Source: Verrucomicrobiota bacterium
GTDB lineage: Bacteria; Verrucomicrobiota; Verrucomicrobiia; Chthoniobacterales; SZAS-18
Assembly: GCA_018240025.1 (NCBI GenBank)
Contig: JAFEGM010000034.1
Location: 63,639-127,638 of the forward strand
DNA length: 64,000 bases
Direction of reading: 5' to 3'
The notes beneath the pieces are model-generated. The model searched no databases. It was not told the origin of the DNA and worked only from the letters and a program-made list of their open reading frames with translations. This document shows, piece after piece, positions 18,932-27,103 of this stretch. Each line of letters starts with the position of its first letter. Positions within the stretch are counted from its first letter, which is position 1. Both the position numbers and the translations under genes were made by a program.

Positions 18932-19566
18932 TAAGCCGTGGCGTAGCGACGGATCACGCCGCAGGAGACGCCCTGGATGGTCAGCTCGCGCAGGGGCAGG
19001 AGGTCGGGGTAGTCGGGATTTTCGGCGCGCAGGAAGGGGCGGCCGGATTCGACGATATAGCGCTTGAGCGTGCTCTCGCCGTCGATGAGGGCGGCCACGA
19101 TGTCGTTAGGGCGCGGGGTGCAGGTCTCGGTCGATTCGCAGACCACCACGTCGCCGTGTTCGATGTGCGCGTTGATCATCGAATCGCCCCGCACGCGCAG
19201 GGCGAAATAGCGGCCGGTCCGGCGCTTCAGGCCGAGCAACTCGCGGTCGATCGTTACCCAGCCTTCGACGCCACCCCCTTCGGTGTCATCCGCCATGCCG
19301 GCGGGAATGCGACCGAGCAGGGGCAGTTCGAGCAGGTTCTTGCCCAGGTCCTCCCAAAGCACCGCGATGCCGCGGGCCGCCCCGCTGGCGCGCTTGATCG
19401 CACCTTTCTTCTCCAGCGCAGCGAGCGCGCGCACCACCGATGTCTGGCTGGCAAACCCGAGCGCCTTCTGGATGTCGCGCGTCGACGGCATGATGCCCAG
19501 GCGGCGACGATGGTCAGTCAGGTATTCCAGCACGACGCGCTGGTGATGCGTGAGGTCGTTCGACAT
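18931..19566 (-). CDS. lexA: LexA repressor (SOS regulator)
   Basis: 211 residues from ATG at 19566. The N-terminal winged helix (about 5-65) includes PSTRDIQKALG and a recognition-type SQTSVVRALAALEKKG. The C-terminal S24 autoprotease has the Ala89-Gly90 cleavage bond in RIPAGM, nucleophile Ser129 in RGDSM and general-base Lys168 in STLKRY. It represses DNA-damage genes until RecA-driven self-cleavage. The frame runs to 19602, but that start would put the operator (19571-19584) in the coding sequence, so 19566 is chosen. No clear Shine-Dalgarno sequence precedes it, which fits a very short leader. The gene is probably autoregulated. Confidence 0.95.
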   Translation of the reverse strand: MSNDLTHHQRVVLEYLTDHRRRLGIMPSTRDIQKALGFASQTSVVRALAALEKKGAIKRASGAARGIAVLWEDLGKNLLELPLLGRIPAGMADDTEGGGVEGWVTIDRELLGLKRRTGRYFALRVRGDSMINAHIEHGDVVVCESTETCTPRPNDIVAALIDGESTLKRYIVESGRPFLRAENPDYPDLLPLRELTIQGVSCGVIRRYATA

Positions 19567-19569
19567 GAA

Positions 19570-19585
19570 GTGTTCGATAGAACAC
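19570..19585. promoter_or_regulatory. LexA operator (SOS box) in front of lexA
   Basis: GTGTTCGATAGAACAC is a perfect palindrome with a 4-base centre. Its core TGTTC-N4-GAACA equals the LexA-binding motif reported for Verrucomicrobia and differs from the proteobacterial CTGT-N8-ACAG. It ends three bases before the lexA start codon. No second copy was found by eye in the window. Confidence 0.88.
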
Positions 19586-19635
19586 GATGACGCATTATTC
19601 AAGAAGGAAGCGGCAGGAATTCGCAGCGCGCGAAA

Positions 19636-20382
19636 CTACGACCTTAGGTACCGATTTGGCACATTGTCCAAAGGCGGCACTGCTCGCCCGGCGGCCCGGA
19701 GCAGGGTCGAGATGTTGTCGACCATGTCTTTCTCGGACCGCTGCATCTGCGGCAGGCAACCCAGTTGCGCGTACGAGATCGGGGTGAGATCGAAAAAGGT
19801 CGTCTCCCAGTCGAATCCGTCGCCCCAGGTCAGGGCCGCCACCCGATGGTCCGTCCGCGCGCCGGCCTCGAGCAGCAGGCGCATCAGCCCGGCCGAGCGA
19901 TTGGCGTTCGAGTTCACGGTGTGGAAGAGCGGCGTGTGTCCACCGCGCCCCCAGGCGTCGATCCCCGCGGTCGCATCGACCTCGGCTCCGGCTTCGAGCA
20001 GCGCTTGCGCCGCCCGCGCGTGGCCGAATTCGGCCGCAACGTGCAGCAGGGTGGCCTCGCGCAGCGGGGTGAACGCGCTGGTCAATTCCACTCGCGCCGT
20101 CAGCAGGCTCCGATCCCGCGCCACCGCGGCCCGCACTGCCTCACCGTCGTCCAACAACACCGGCATGAGCCGCGAATCAGCCAGCGGCGCACCGGCTTCA
20201 AGCAGCACGCGCAGGCAGTCCGGAAAGCGATCCGAGCGTAGGTACATCTCGGTCAGCCAAGCAGTCGCCGGCTTGCCCGCCACCGGAGCGCTGACGTCCA
20301 GTCCAGCCCGCAGCGATTCGCGCAACTCGTCCGGTGAATGGACTTCGACGGCGTGGAGAAATTGGCGCTCGAGGGTGGTCAT
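19636..20382 (-). CDS. Ankyrin-repeat protein
   Basis: 248 residues with no signal peptide. Ankyrin units are visible, for example REATLLHVAAEFGHARAAQALLEAGAEV and, after an insertion, TPLFHTVNSNANRSAGLMRLLLEAGARTD; weaker units occur earlier around LRVLLEAGAPLAD. Ankyrin proteins mediate protein contacts; no partner is indicated. Start chosen is ATG at 20382 (MTTLERQF); the open frame continues to 20517 only because the GCGATAG repeat element is open in that frame. It is divergent from the downstream lipoprotein gene. Confidence 0.75.
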   Translation of the reverse strand: MTTLERQFLHAVEVHSPDELRESLRAGLDVSAPVAGKPATAWLTEMYLRSDRFPDCLRVLLEAGAPLADSRLMPVLLDDGEAVRAAVARDRSLLTARVELTSAFTPLREATLLHVAAEFGHARAAQALLEAGAEVDATAGIDAWGRGGHTPLFHTVNSNANRSAGLMRLLLEAGARTDHRVAALTWGDGFDWETTFFDLTPISYAQLGCLPQMQRSEKDMVDNISTLLRAAGRAVPPLDNVPNRYLRS

Positions 20383-20446
20383 GGCCGAGGAGAGGTCCGG
20401 CCAGAATGCCAGATCGCTCAGGCGATCCGAGCTGCAAGATCGGAAA

Positions 20447-20592
20447 TAGGCGATAGGCGATATAGGCGATAGGCGATAGGCGATCGGCGATAGCTGATGG
20501 GACCCAACTGCGGGCAACGCGAACCCAATGCCCGAATTCGCCCCTATCGACTATTGCCTATTGCCTATCGCCTATGCCGAGCCTAAGCGAGG
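20447..20592. repeat. Mirrored GCGATAG repeat element, copy C
   Basis: The left arm has five or six degenerate heptamers (ATAGGCGATAGGCGATATAGGCG and so on, with one GCGATCG). A spacer of about 45 bases follows, then CTATCGAC, CTATTGC and CTATCGCC units and the tip GCCGAGCCTAAGCGAGGC. Unlike copies A and B it lies between divergent genes (ankyrin protein and lipoprotein), ending about 5 bases before the lipoprotein ATG, so it overlaps the likely promoter or leader region. Confidence 0.88.
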
Positions 20593-20596
20593 CCCC

Positions 20597-21064
20597 ATGC
20601 GTTCCGTTTGTTCCCTGCTGATCGCTTTGGTGGCGGTGTTTTCGCTCTCGGCCTGCGGAGGCGGCAAGGCGAAGAAGCCGGCCACGTCGGTGAGTGCGGC
20701 CGACAAGAACGTGATCGCCGCTTACGAGGAGGTGCGCGAGGCCCTGACGCAGGATGATCTGCGCAAGGCGCGCGCCGCGGGCGGTCGGTTGACGAAGGCC
20801 GTCGAGGCGGCTGGCGTTTCCGCGGCGCTGGCGAAGGCGGCGATGGCGCCCGCCAAGGCGATCGCGGAATCCTCGCGCATCGACAATGTCCGGGGCGCCT
20901 ACAAGGATGTCAGCAAGGCGATCGTCGAAGTGGCGGGCGAGGTCGAAGGCTACTACGTCTTCGAAAGCCCGATGATCGTCGAAGGCCTCTGGCTCCAAAC
21001 CAGCCCGCAGCCCAGCAATCCCTATCTCGGCCGCGCGCTCTCGACCTTGGGCAACCCGAAATAG
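20597..21064 (+). CDS. Lipoprotein, DUF3347-like
   Basis: 155 residues. A signal peptide ends in a lipobox LSAC with Cys20, so the protein is probably a lipoprotein. The mature part is a helical bundle (KNVIAAYEEVREALTQDDL..., AKAAMAPAKAIAES) followed by ESPMIVEGLWLQTS and NPYLGRAL. That ending resembles the PMA...W....NPYxG.xML pattern of DUF3347 domains found with metal-efflux proteins, but the usual Cys residues are missing. The start is ATG 20597, immediately after repeat element C, so expression may start inside or read through that repeat. Confidence 0.65.
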   Translation: MRSVCSLLIALVAVFSLSACGGGKAKKPATSVSAADKNVIAAYEEVREALTQDDLRKARAAGGRLTKAVEAAGVSAALAKAAMAPAKAIAESSRIDNVRGAYKDVSKAIVEVAGEVEGYYVFESPMIVEGLWLQTSPQPSNPYLGRALSTLGNPK

Positions 21065-21068
21065 CGGG

Positions 21069-21252
21069 GGAAACTCGAAACTCGAAGTTCGAAACTCGAA
21101 GGAAGCTCGAAGTTCGAACCCGTCGCCGGTTCGTCACTCCGAATTTGGGTCCGCAGCTTACCCGCTTCTTCCTCGTCTCGAAGGTCAGGAAGGGCTTCGA
21201 GTTTTGAACTTCGGACTTCCTTCGAGTTTCGAATTTCGAGTTTCGAGTTTCC
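21069..21252. repeat. Mirrored GAAACTCGAA repeat element
   Basis: The left arm (21069-21118) is a run of GAAACTCGAA/GAAGTTCGAA-like units. The right arm (21196-21252) is close to its exact reverse complement over about 50 bases, including the GGAAG interruption. The spacer is about 77 bases. The element starts five bases after the lipoprotein stop and ends about 30 bases from the metG stop, so again it sits between convergent genes. The sequence is unrelated to the GCGATAG family but the architecture is the same. Confidence 0.92.
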
Positions 21253-21282
21253 TCTTGCAGGCCCCCGCCTCGCGCGCCCCCG

Positions 21283-22887
21283 CTACGCCTTCGGCACTTC
21301 GATGCGCGGAAACAGCGGCACGGGCGCGTTCAGCTTGTGCCCCTCCGGCAGGCCGCCCCATTCGCAGAGCGGGAGCACGTCCTCGCCGGGAGCGGGGGCG
21401 CTGAGACCGAGCTGGGCACGCATGCCGGCGGCCTCGGTGGGGAGAACGGGTTCGATCAGCAGGGAAACGATGCGCAGGCATTCGGCCAGGGCATAGAGCA
21501 CGGCGTCGAGCCGCTGCTGGGCCGCGGCGTCGTCGGTCAGCTTGGCCAGCTTGAAGGGCGCGGCTGACTCCACCAGGCCGTTGGCGGCGTTGACGATGCC
21601 CCACAGCGCCTCGAGTGCGGCGTGCGGGAGCTTGGCCTCCATGGCCTCCTGATAGCGGTCGACCGCGGTCAGGGCGGCATCGCGCACCAGGCGAATCTCC
21701 TCCGCCTCGGCCGCGGGACCGCCGCGGGAGAGGACGCTGCCGCGATACCGCAGCGCCATGTTGAGCGCGCGATTCAGCAGATTGCCCAGGCCGTTGGCGA
21801 GGTCTGCATTGAAGCGGGAGATGAGCCGCTCCTCGCTGAAGTCGGCGTCGGCCCCGGTGGCGATGTCGCGCATCAGGAAATAGCGCAGCGCACCCACGCC
21901 GTAGGTGGTCGAGAGCACGTCGGGATCGATCACGTTGCCGAGGCTCTTGCTCATTTTTTCGCCCTTCACGTTCCACCAGCCGTGGACCAGCAGGCGCGGG
22001 ATCTGCGCGTCGCTGAAGCCGAGCGCGTGCAGCATAATGGGCCAGTAGATGCCGTGGGCCGGGACGAGGATGTCCTTGCCGATGATCTGCGCGTCGGCCG
22101 GCCAGAGCCGCTCGAACTCGGGCAGCGCAGGCTCGGCCTTCACACCGTCGGCGCCGTCGGCCCAGCCGGCGAAGGTCACGTAGTTCATCAACGCGTCGAA
22201 CCACACGAAGGTGACGTAGTCGCGGTCGAAGGGCAGCTCGATGCCCCAATCCAGCCGCGTCTTCGGGCGGGAAATGCAGAGGTCCTCGCTGATCTTCTGC
22301 GCCGCGTGGAGCACGTCGGCCGCGCGATACGGCGGCGTGATGAAGCCGGGGTTGGCGGAGATGTACTCGATCAGCCAGTCGCGGTGCTCCCTGAGCTTGA
22401 AGTAGTAATTCTCCTCGCGCAGCTGCACGACCTCGCCCCATTCGGGTCCGAACTCGCCCTCGGCGTTGCGTTCCTTGTCGGTCAGGAACTGCTCCTGCCG
22501 CACGCTGTAGAAGCCTTCGTAAGCACCTTTGTAGATCTGCCCGGCGTCGAAGAGTCGCTGCAGCGCCACCTGGACCGCGCGGACGTGGCGAGGGTCGGTC
22601 GTGGCCGCCCAGCCGTCGTGCGACACGCCCAGCTTCCGATATAACGCGACGAACAGCGCCGTCTTCTCCTCGGCGAACGCGCGCGGCGTCTGCCCGACCT
22701 TGGCGGCGGACTGCTGCACCTTCTGCCCGTGCTGATCGACCCCGGTCAGCAGATAGGCCGAGCGGCCGCGCAGCCGCTGGTAGCGCACGAGGGTATCGGC
22801 CAGCACCTTCTCGTAGGCGTGGCCGATATGCGGCGCGCCGTTGGTGTAGTCGATGGCGGTGGTGAGATAAAACGTCTGGGCTGACAT
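21283..22887 (-). CDS. metG: Methionyl-tRNA synthetase
   Basis: 534 residues. It charges tRNA-Met in the cytoplasm. The class I signatures are present: PHIGHAY with the HIGH box at 20-23 and KMSKS at 311-315; FVWFDALMNYVTF and WPADAQIIGKDI are typical of MetRS. The zinc-knuckle Cys residues are absent (EGFYSVRQEQF replaces the Cys-bearing insert), as in the short single-domain MetG type, and there is no C-terminal tRNA-binding extension. ATG at 22887 (MSAQTFYLTT) was chosen over an upstream in-frame codon at 22929. Confidence 0.96.
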   Translation of the reverse strand: MSAQTFYLTTAIDYTNGAPHIGHAYEKVLADTLVRYQRLRGRSAYLLTGVDQHGQKVQQSAAKVGQTPRAFAEEKTALFVALYRKLGVSHDGWAATTDPRHVRAVQVALQRLFDAGQIYKGAYEGFYSVRQEQFLTDKERNAEGEFGPEWGEVVQLREENYYFKLREHRDWLIEYISANPGFITPPYRAADVLHAAQKISEDLCISRPKTRLDWGIELPFDRDYVTFVWFDALMNYVTFAGWADGADGVKAEPALPEFERLWPADAQIIGKDILVPAHGIYWPIMLHALGFSDAQIPRLLVHGWWNVKGEKMSKSLGNVIDPDVLSTTYGVGALRYFLMRDIATGADADFSEERLISRFNADLANGLGNLLNRALNMALRYRGSVLSRGGPAAEAEEIRLVRDAALTAVDRYQEAMEAKLPHAALEALWGIVNAANGLVESAAPFKLAKLTDDAAAQQRLDAVLYALAECLRIVSLLIEPVLPTEAAGMRAQLGLSAPAPGEDVLPLCEWGGLPEGHKLNAPVPLFPRIEVPKA

Positions 22888-22977
22888 GGAGCGGATCGGG
22901 AATAAGCCCCAGCTTCGTCCGTTTGTCACCGCACGGACGGGTTCAGGCGGAATGGCAGACCGAGGCTGGCCGACGGC

Positions 22978-23967
22978 TCACCCCTGATCCACCCAGGCCG
23001 CCATGGCCGGCGTGTAGCGCTCGCCGGCGATGCCGACGGGGAAGGCGCTGGCCAGCCCCGCCAAATCCTCCGGGGTCAGGGCCACCTCCAGCGCGCCGAA
23101 ATTCTCCTCCAGATACTTCACCCGCTTGGTGCCGGGGATGGGCACGCAGCCGGGCGCCGAGGCCAGCACCCAGGCGAGCGCCAGCTGAGCGGGCGTGCAC
23201 TTCTTGGCCGCGGCCAACTCCTCGACCGCCCGCACGAGGGCCGCATTGCGCTCCATGGCCTCGGCGGTGAAGCGCGGATTGCTCTTCCGCCAGTCGCTGC
23301 CGCTGCCGAGGTCGTCGGTCGTCTTCAATTTCCCGGTCAGAAAGCCCCGCCCCAGCGGCGAAAATGGGACCAGCGTGATGCCCAGATCCTGACAGGCGGC
23401 GAGGATGCCGTTGGTTTCCAACTCGCGCGTCCAAAGCGAGTACTCGCTCTGCAGCGCGGCGATCGGATGCACCGCCTGGGCGCGTCGCAACGTGCTCGCC
23501 GCGGCCTCGCTCAGGCCGAGCGCGCGAACCTTGCCCGCGCGCACCAACTCGGCCATCGCGCCGACCGTGTCCTCGATGGGCACGGCCGGATCGACCCGAT
23601 GCTGGTAGTAGAGGTCGATGTAGTCCGTCCCCAGCCGCCGCAGGCTGCCCTCGCAGGCGCGCCGGACATTTTCCGGCGAGCTGTCGAGCCCCCCGCGCGA
23701 GCCGTCGGCGATGCGGAACCCGAACTTCGTGGCCACGATCATCTCCGCCCGCGGCACTTCGCGCAAGAACGCGCCCACCAGCTCCTCATTGCCGTGCGGG
23801 CCGTAGACCTCCGCCGTGTCGAGGAAGTTCCCGCCCAGCTCGCGGTAGCGATGCAGCACGCGCGGCGCCTCGGCCGCATCGGCCTCGCCGTAGACGTCCG
23901 ACATCCCCATGCAACCCAGCCCCAGCGCCGAAACGCGCAGCGGCCCGATCGATTTCATTTCCGGCAT
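22978..23967 (-). CDS. Aldo/keto reductase
   Basis: 329 residues, an NADPH-dependent (beta/alpha)8 oxidoreductase. The catalytic tetrad is Asp50 and Tyr55 ([10 protein letters not shown]), Lys81 (VATKFGF) and His123 (YYQHRVD). The motif [10 protein letters not shown] and the ending [17 protein letters not shown] are typical of the AKR13/YajO-like branch. Substrate unknown. It lies upstream of metG in the same direction with a 90-base gap. An alternative start is Met4. Confidence 0.92.
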   Translation of the reverse strand: MPEMKSIGPLRVSALGLGCMGMSDVYGEADAAEAPRVLHRYRELGGNFLDTAEVYGPHGNEELVGAFLREVPRAEMIVATKFGFRIADGSRGGLDSSPENVRRACEGSLRRLGTDYIDLYYQHRVDPAVPIEDTVGAMAELVRAGKVRALGLSEAAASTLRRAQAVHPIAALQSEYSLWTRELETNGILAACQDLGITLVPFSPLGRGFLTGKLKTTDDLGSGSDWRKSNPRFTAEAMERNAALVRAVEELAAAKKCTPAQLALAWVLASAPGCVPIPGTKRVKYLEENFGALEVALTPEDLAGLASAFPVGIAGERYTPAMAAWVDQG

Positions 23968-24091
23968 GGTCGGACCCTAGCCCGGAATCCGCCCCAGAGA
24001 AGTGCGCTGACGCAGTGGCCTCCGGACCAGACTCTGCGATACTTACCCACGTTACTAAGGCTGTGCGAGCGACCGCCAGCGATCAGTCACC

Positions 24092-26461
24092 ATGTCCATG
24101 CGCCAAAAAATGCTCCTCGCCTTCTGCCTGCTGTTTTCGGGCAGTCTCCTGTCGGCCTTGGATCTGCCCTACCACATCTCTCGGCAGCGAGGACGGGGCG
24201 GCTTCACCACGATCGACGATCTGAGTGTCATGGCCAACGGGTATGGGCAGTTGCTGAGGAATGGGCAGGCGGTGCAAGTCGTCTCGCCGGGGTCGAGTGG
24301 CCTCACGATCAAAGGGTTCTCCACCGCCGGGCATCTTTATGGATACCGCCAGTCAGGGATGGTCGCCACGAGCTTCATCCTTACCCGCGAAGGCGTTGAG
24401 TACTCCCTGGGCACTACGCACGAACCGGTGCTCGTAACGGCCAGCGGTACCGTTTACGCGATCGGCTCCGGCCCCGCGTCGTGGCCTGGGGGCGCGATCA
24501 TCCACGTCGCTTCCAGCTTGGTCGACGAGGCGGGCAACACCGCTGGTGGAACCAACCTCGGCACCTCGAATCAGGGCTATGCGCTGGTTGGGGCGAGATC
24601 GAGCATCAACGGCCTGCAGCAGACGGTGTCTCCCCGGCCGCCGTTTGATCGCCTGGAGGTGAGGGCATTCACGATCGATGGCACCATCTACGGCGACGCC
24701 ATTTGCACCCCCGACCGAACCCAGAACGTGCCGTTTCAGGCGCGGAACAACGTGGTGACCTACGGAAACATCCCGGGCGTTCCTCCCTTCAGCAACGGGT
24801 TATTCAGCGGGGGCTTCAAACTGCGTGAAGGGTGGATGCTCACGCAACGCCGCGTCGGCGCGGACGACAAGCTTTTCTGGACGCTGGGAGACCAGGTGAT
24901 TCCCGCCGACGACCTGATTCTGACGCCGGAGCAGCGCTCGATCTACAGTCTGGTGAGACTTTCCGGTCAAAACACGCTTGGCCAATTGGTGGGAGACGTG
25001 AACATCCGCGAACCGGAAGGAGCGTTGGACGCCTCTGGCACCTACTCGGTTCTGCTCACTCCCGCCGCTTTGGTGCGGCCGGCCAGTTCATCCTCCCCGA
25101 CCTATCGCTCGGTGACCGTCGGCCAACCCGTCGAGTATGCGATCGACCTGCCGTCCGAGGGCGGTCCCTTCGAGATCGACTGGCATCGGGGCGCGAGCGG
25201 GCAGACCGATCCGCTTCGTCCGATCGACCCGGTGCCCACGGGGGCGTTGACCGGCCTGAATACGACAAGGCTCGAGTTTACGCCGACCTCGGAGGCCTTC
25301 ACCACGCTCCGGGTGAGAGTCTTCAATCGCTACCAGGCGGAGATCTACACGAACATTTTGCGCGTCAACGCGGTTCGACCTGGCCAGACGGTCCCTGTGC
25401 CTGAACTACGGGTGCCGCCTGCGCCACAGTATAAGTATCGGGGCCAGTCGGTGGCCGTGACCGCCACCTTCTACAGCACGGATGCCACCACTCTGCGTTT
25501 GTACCGAAATGGCCAGTTGGTCAAAACGTCGCTGTGGTATCCCGACACAACTCCCGAATGCGTGGTCAACCTCTCGCTCGGGTTCGCCAGTTATCAGACC
25601 GCGGGAGAATACGTCCTCACGGCCACAAACAGCGGAGGCCAGACCACGACACAGCCCTTTCGCATCCAAGTCGACGAGCAATCCACGACTCGGCTGGCGA
25701 ACCTCTCCACCCGCGCAAGGGTGGGGACTGGCGAGCGTGCCTTGATCGCGGGCTTTGCGGTACGCGGCGGCTCCAAACGCCTGCTGGTGCGCGGGCTTGG
25801 TCCGTCTCTGCAGCCGTACGGGATCTCGAACTTTCTGCCGGACCCGAGGATCACGGTGTACAACTCGGCCGGGCAGAAGATACGGGAGAACGATGATTGG
25901 AACGTGGGGGGAGCTGAGGTGCAGGCGACGGGTCTGGCCCCGGCCGATGGCCGCGAATGCGCGACCGTCCTAACGGTCGAGGAAGGGACCTACACCGTCG
26001 TGGTCGAGGGGAAGGACGGAGCGACCGGGGTCGCGCTGGTGGAACTCTACGATCTGGATGCAGGTAGTGCGGGACGGCTGGTCAATTTGAGCACACGCGC
26101 TTTCGTCGGCCTCGACGCGGACGTGGTGATTGGCGGTTTCGTGCTCGGGAACGGGCAGGCACGGCCCCATCTCATTCGTGCGATCGGCCCCAGTCTGGCT
26201 GACTTCGGCGTGCAGGTTCCGCTGGCGGATCCAAACCTGGAGCTCAATGCGGCTGGCCAGTCGGAGCTTCGGTCCGATGATTGGCGCGCCCGGAGCAACC
26301 AAGGTGAAGTCGCCCTGATTCAGTCCGCTGGACTCGCTCCCGCCAACGAGCGGGAAGCAGTCATCTACTCGGAGCTGGCACCCCGTGCCTATACGGCGAT
26401 CGTCCGAGGGTCTGCCGCGCAAACAGGCGTGGCTTTGGTGGAAATCTACGAATTGCCCTGA
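24092..26461 (+). CDS. Secreted protein with Ig-like and two C-terminal NLSTR domains
   Basis: 789 residues. A signal peptide is present (MLLAFCLLFSGSLLSA). The first 330 residues are beta-rich with no recognised domain and are followed by Ig-like strands at about 440-535 (YKYRGQSVAVTATFYS..., GEYVLTATNSGGQTT). Two direct copies of a domain of about 125 residues close the protein (about 532-655 and 656-789). Each begins RLxNLSTRAxVG and continues GxxxRLLVRGLGPSL / HLIRAIGPSL, DPxxxxxNxAGQ, DDW, and ends TGVALVE(L/I)Y(D/E)L. This domain is widespread in secreted Opitutaceae proteins; its role (surface or matrix binding?) is not known. Confidence 0.72.
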   Translation: MSMRQKMLLAFCLLFSGSLLSALDLPYHISRQRGRGGFTTIDDLSVMANGYGQLLRNGQAVQVVSPGSSGLTIKGFSTAGHLYGYRQSGMVATSFILTREGVEYSLGTTHEPVLVTASGTVYAIGSGPASWPGGAIIHVASSLVDEAGNTAGGTNLGTSNQGYALVGARSSINGLQQTVSPRPPFDRLEVRAFTIDGTIYGDAICTPDRTQNVPFQARNNVVTYGNIPGVPPFSNGLFSGGFKLREGWMLTQRRVGADDKLFWTLGDQVIPADDLILTPEQRSIYSLVRLSGQNTLGQLVGDVNIREPEGALDASGTYSVLLTPAALVRPASSSSPTYRSVTVGQPVEYAIDLPSEGGPFEIDWHRGASGQTDPLRPIDPVPTGALTGLNTTRLEFTPTSEAFTTLRVRVFNRYQAEIYTNILRVNAVRPGQTVPVPELRVPPAPQYKYRGQSVAVTATFYSTDATTLRLYRNGQLVKTSLWYPDTTPECVVNLSLGFASYQTAGEYVLTATNSGGQTTTQPFRIQVDEQSTTRLANLSTRARVGTGERALIAGFAVRGGSKRLLVRGLGPSLQPYGISNFLPDPRITVYNSAGQKIRENDDWNVGGAEVQATGLAPADGRECATVLTVEEGTYTVVVEGKDGATGVALVELYDLDAGSAGRLVNLSTRAFVGLDADVVIGGFVLGNGQARPHLIRAIGPSLADFGVQVPLADPNLELNAAGQSELRSDDWRARSNQGEVALIQSAGLAPANEREAVIYSELAPRAYTAIVRGSAAQTGVALVEIYELP

Positions 26462-26533
26462 GCGCGACCGCGGAAAATTTCGGGAGGAGCCAGCTCACCG
26501 CTGCAAAGCCCCGGAAGTCACCTAACTTGCTGC

Positions 26534-27088
26534 ATGCTCCGCCCGCTCCTTCTCCTCGCGTCGCTCGTGCTCGCACTGGCCGTCGTCCGGCCACTCGCGG
26601 CCTATGAAGAAGCCTTCCCGCCCACGGCGGCGGGCGCGACGGAGCTCAAGACGCTGCCCGCCGGCATCCTGCTGAAGTCGAGCGCGCCGGGCCGCTATTT
26701 CGAGCAGTCGAACCGGCTCTTCCGGCCGCTCTTCCGCTACATCTCAGACCGCAAGATCGCCATGACCGTGCCGGTGGAATCGCGCATCGACGGGGCCGAG
26801 ATGTACTTCTGGGTCGGGCGGAACGAAGCCGCCAAGGTGGACGGCAACGCCCCCGGCGTGGAGGTCGTGCGCATCCCGGAGCGGCTGGTGGCCAGCGCCG
26901 GCGCCCGCGGCGGCTACGGGGAATCGAACTACGAAAGGACGAAGGCCGAGCTGCTGCGCTGGGTGCGCAGCCAGCCCGGCCTGAAGGTCGCGGGCGAGCC
27001 TTACGCGGTCTATTGGAACGGTCCGTTCACGCCCTGGTTCCTGCGCCGCTACGAGGTTCATGTGCCCGTGCAGCGGATTCGCCGCTGA
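26534..27088 (+). CDS. SOUL heme-binding family protein
   Basis: 184 residues with an N-terminal signal peptide (LLLLASLVLALAVVRPLAA). The mature part matches the SOUL/HBP fold: EEAFPPTAAGATELKTLPA, SSAPGRYFEQSNRLFRPLFRYISDRKIAMTVPVE, EMYFWVGR, and a C-terminal YWNGPFTPWFLRRYEV. The family binds heme or small hydrophobic ligands. With a signal peptide it would act in the periplasm. It stands as a single gene, convergent with the beta-helix gene (16 bases apart). Confidence 0.85.
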   Translation: MLRPLLLLASLVLALAVVRPLAAYEEAFPPTAAGATELKTLPAGILLKSSAPGRYFEQSNRLFRPLFRYISDRKIAMTVPVESRIDGAEMYFWVGRNEAAKVDGNAPGVEVVRIPERLVASAGARGGYGESNYERTKAELLRWVRSQPGLKVAGEPYAVYWNGPFTPWFLRRYEVHVPVQRIRR

Positions 27089-27103
27089 GCGCGGCCGGTC
27101 CCC

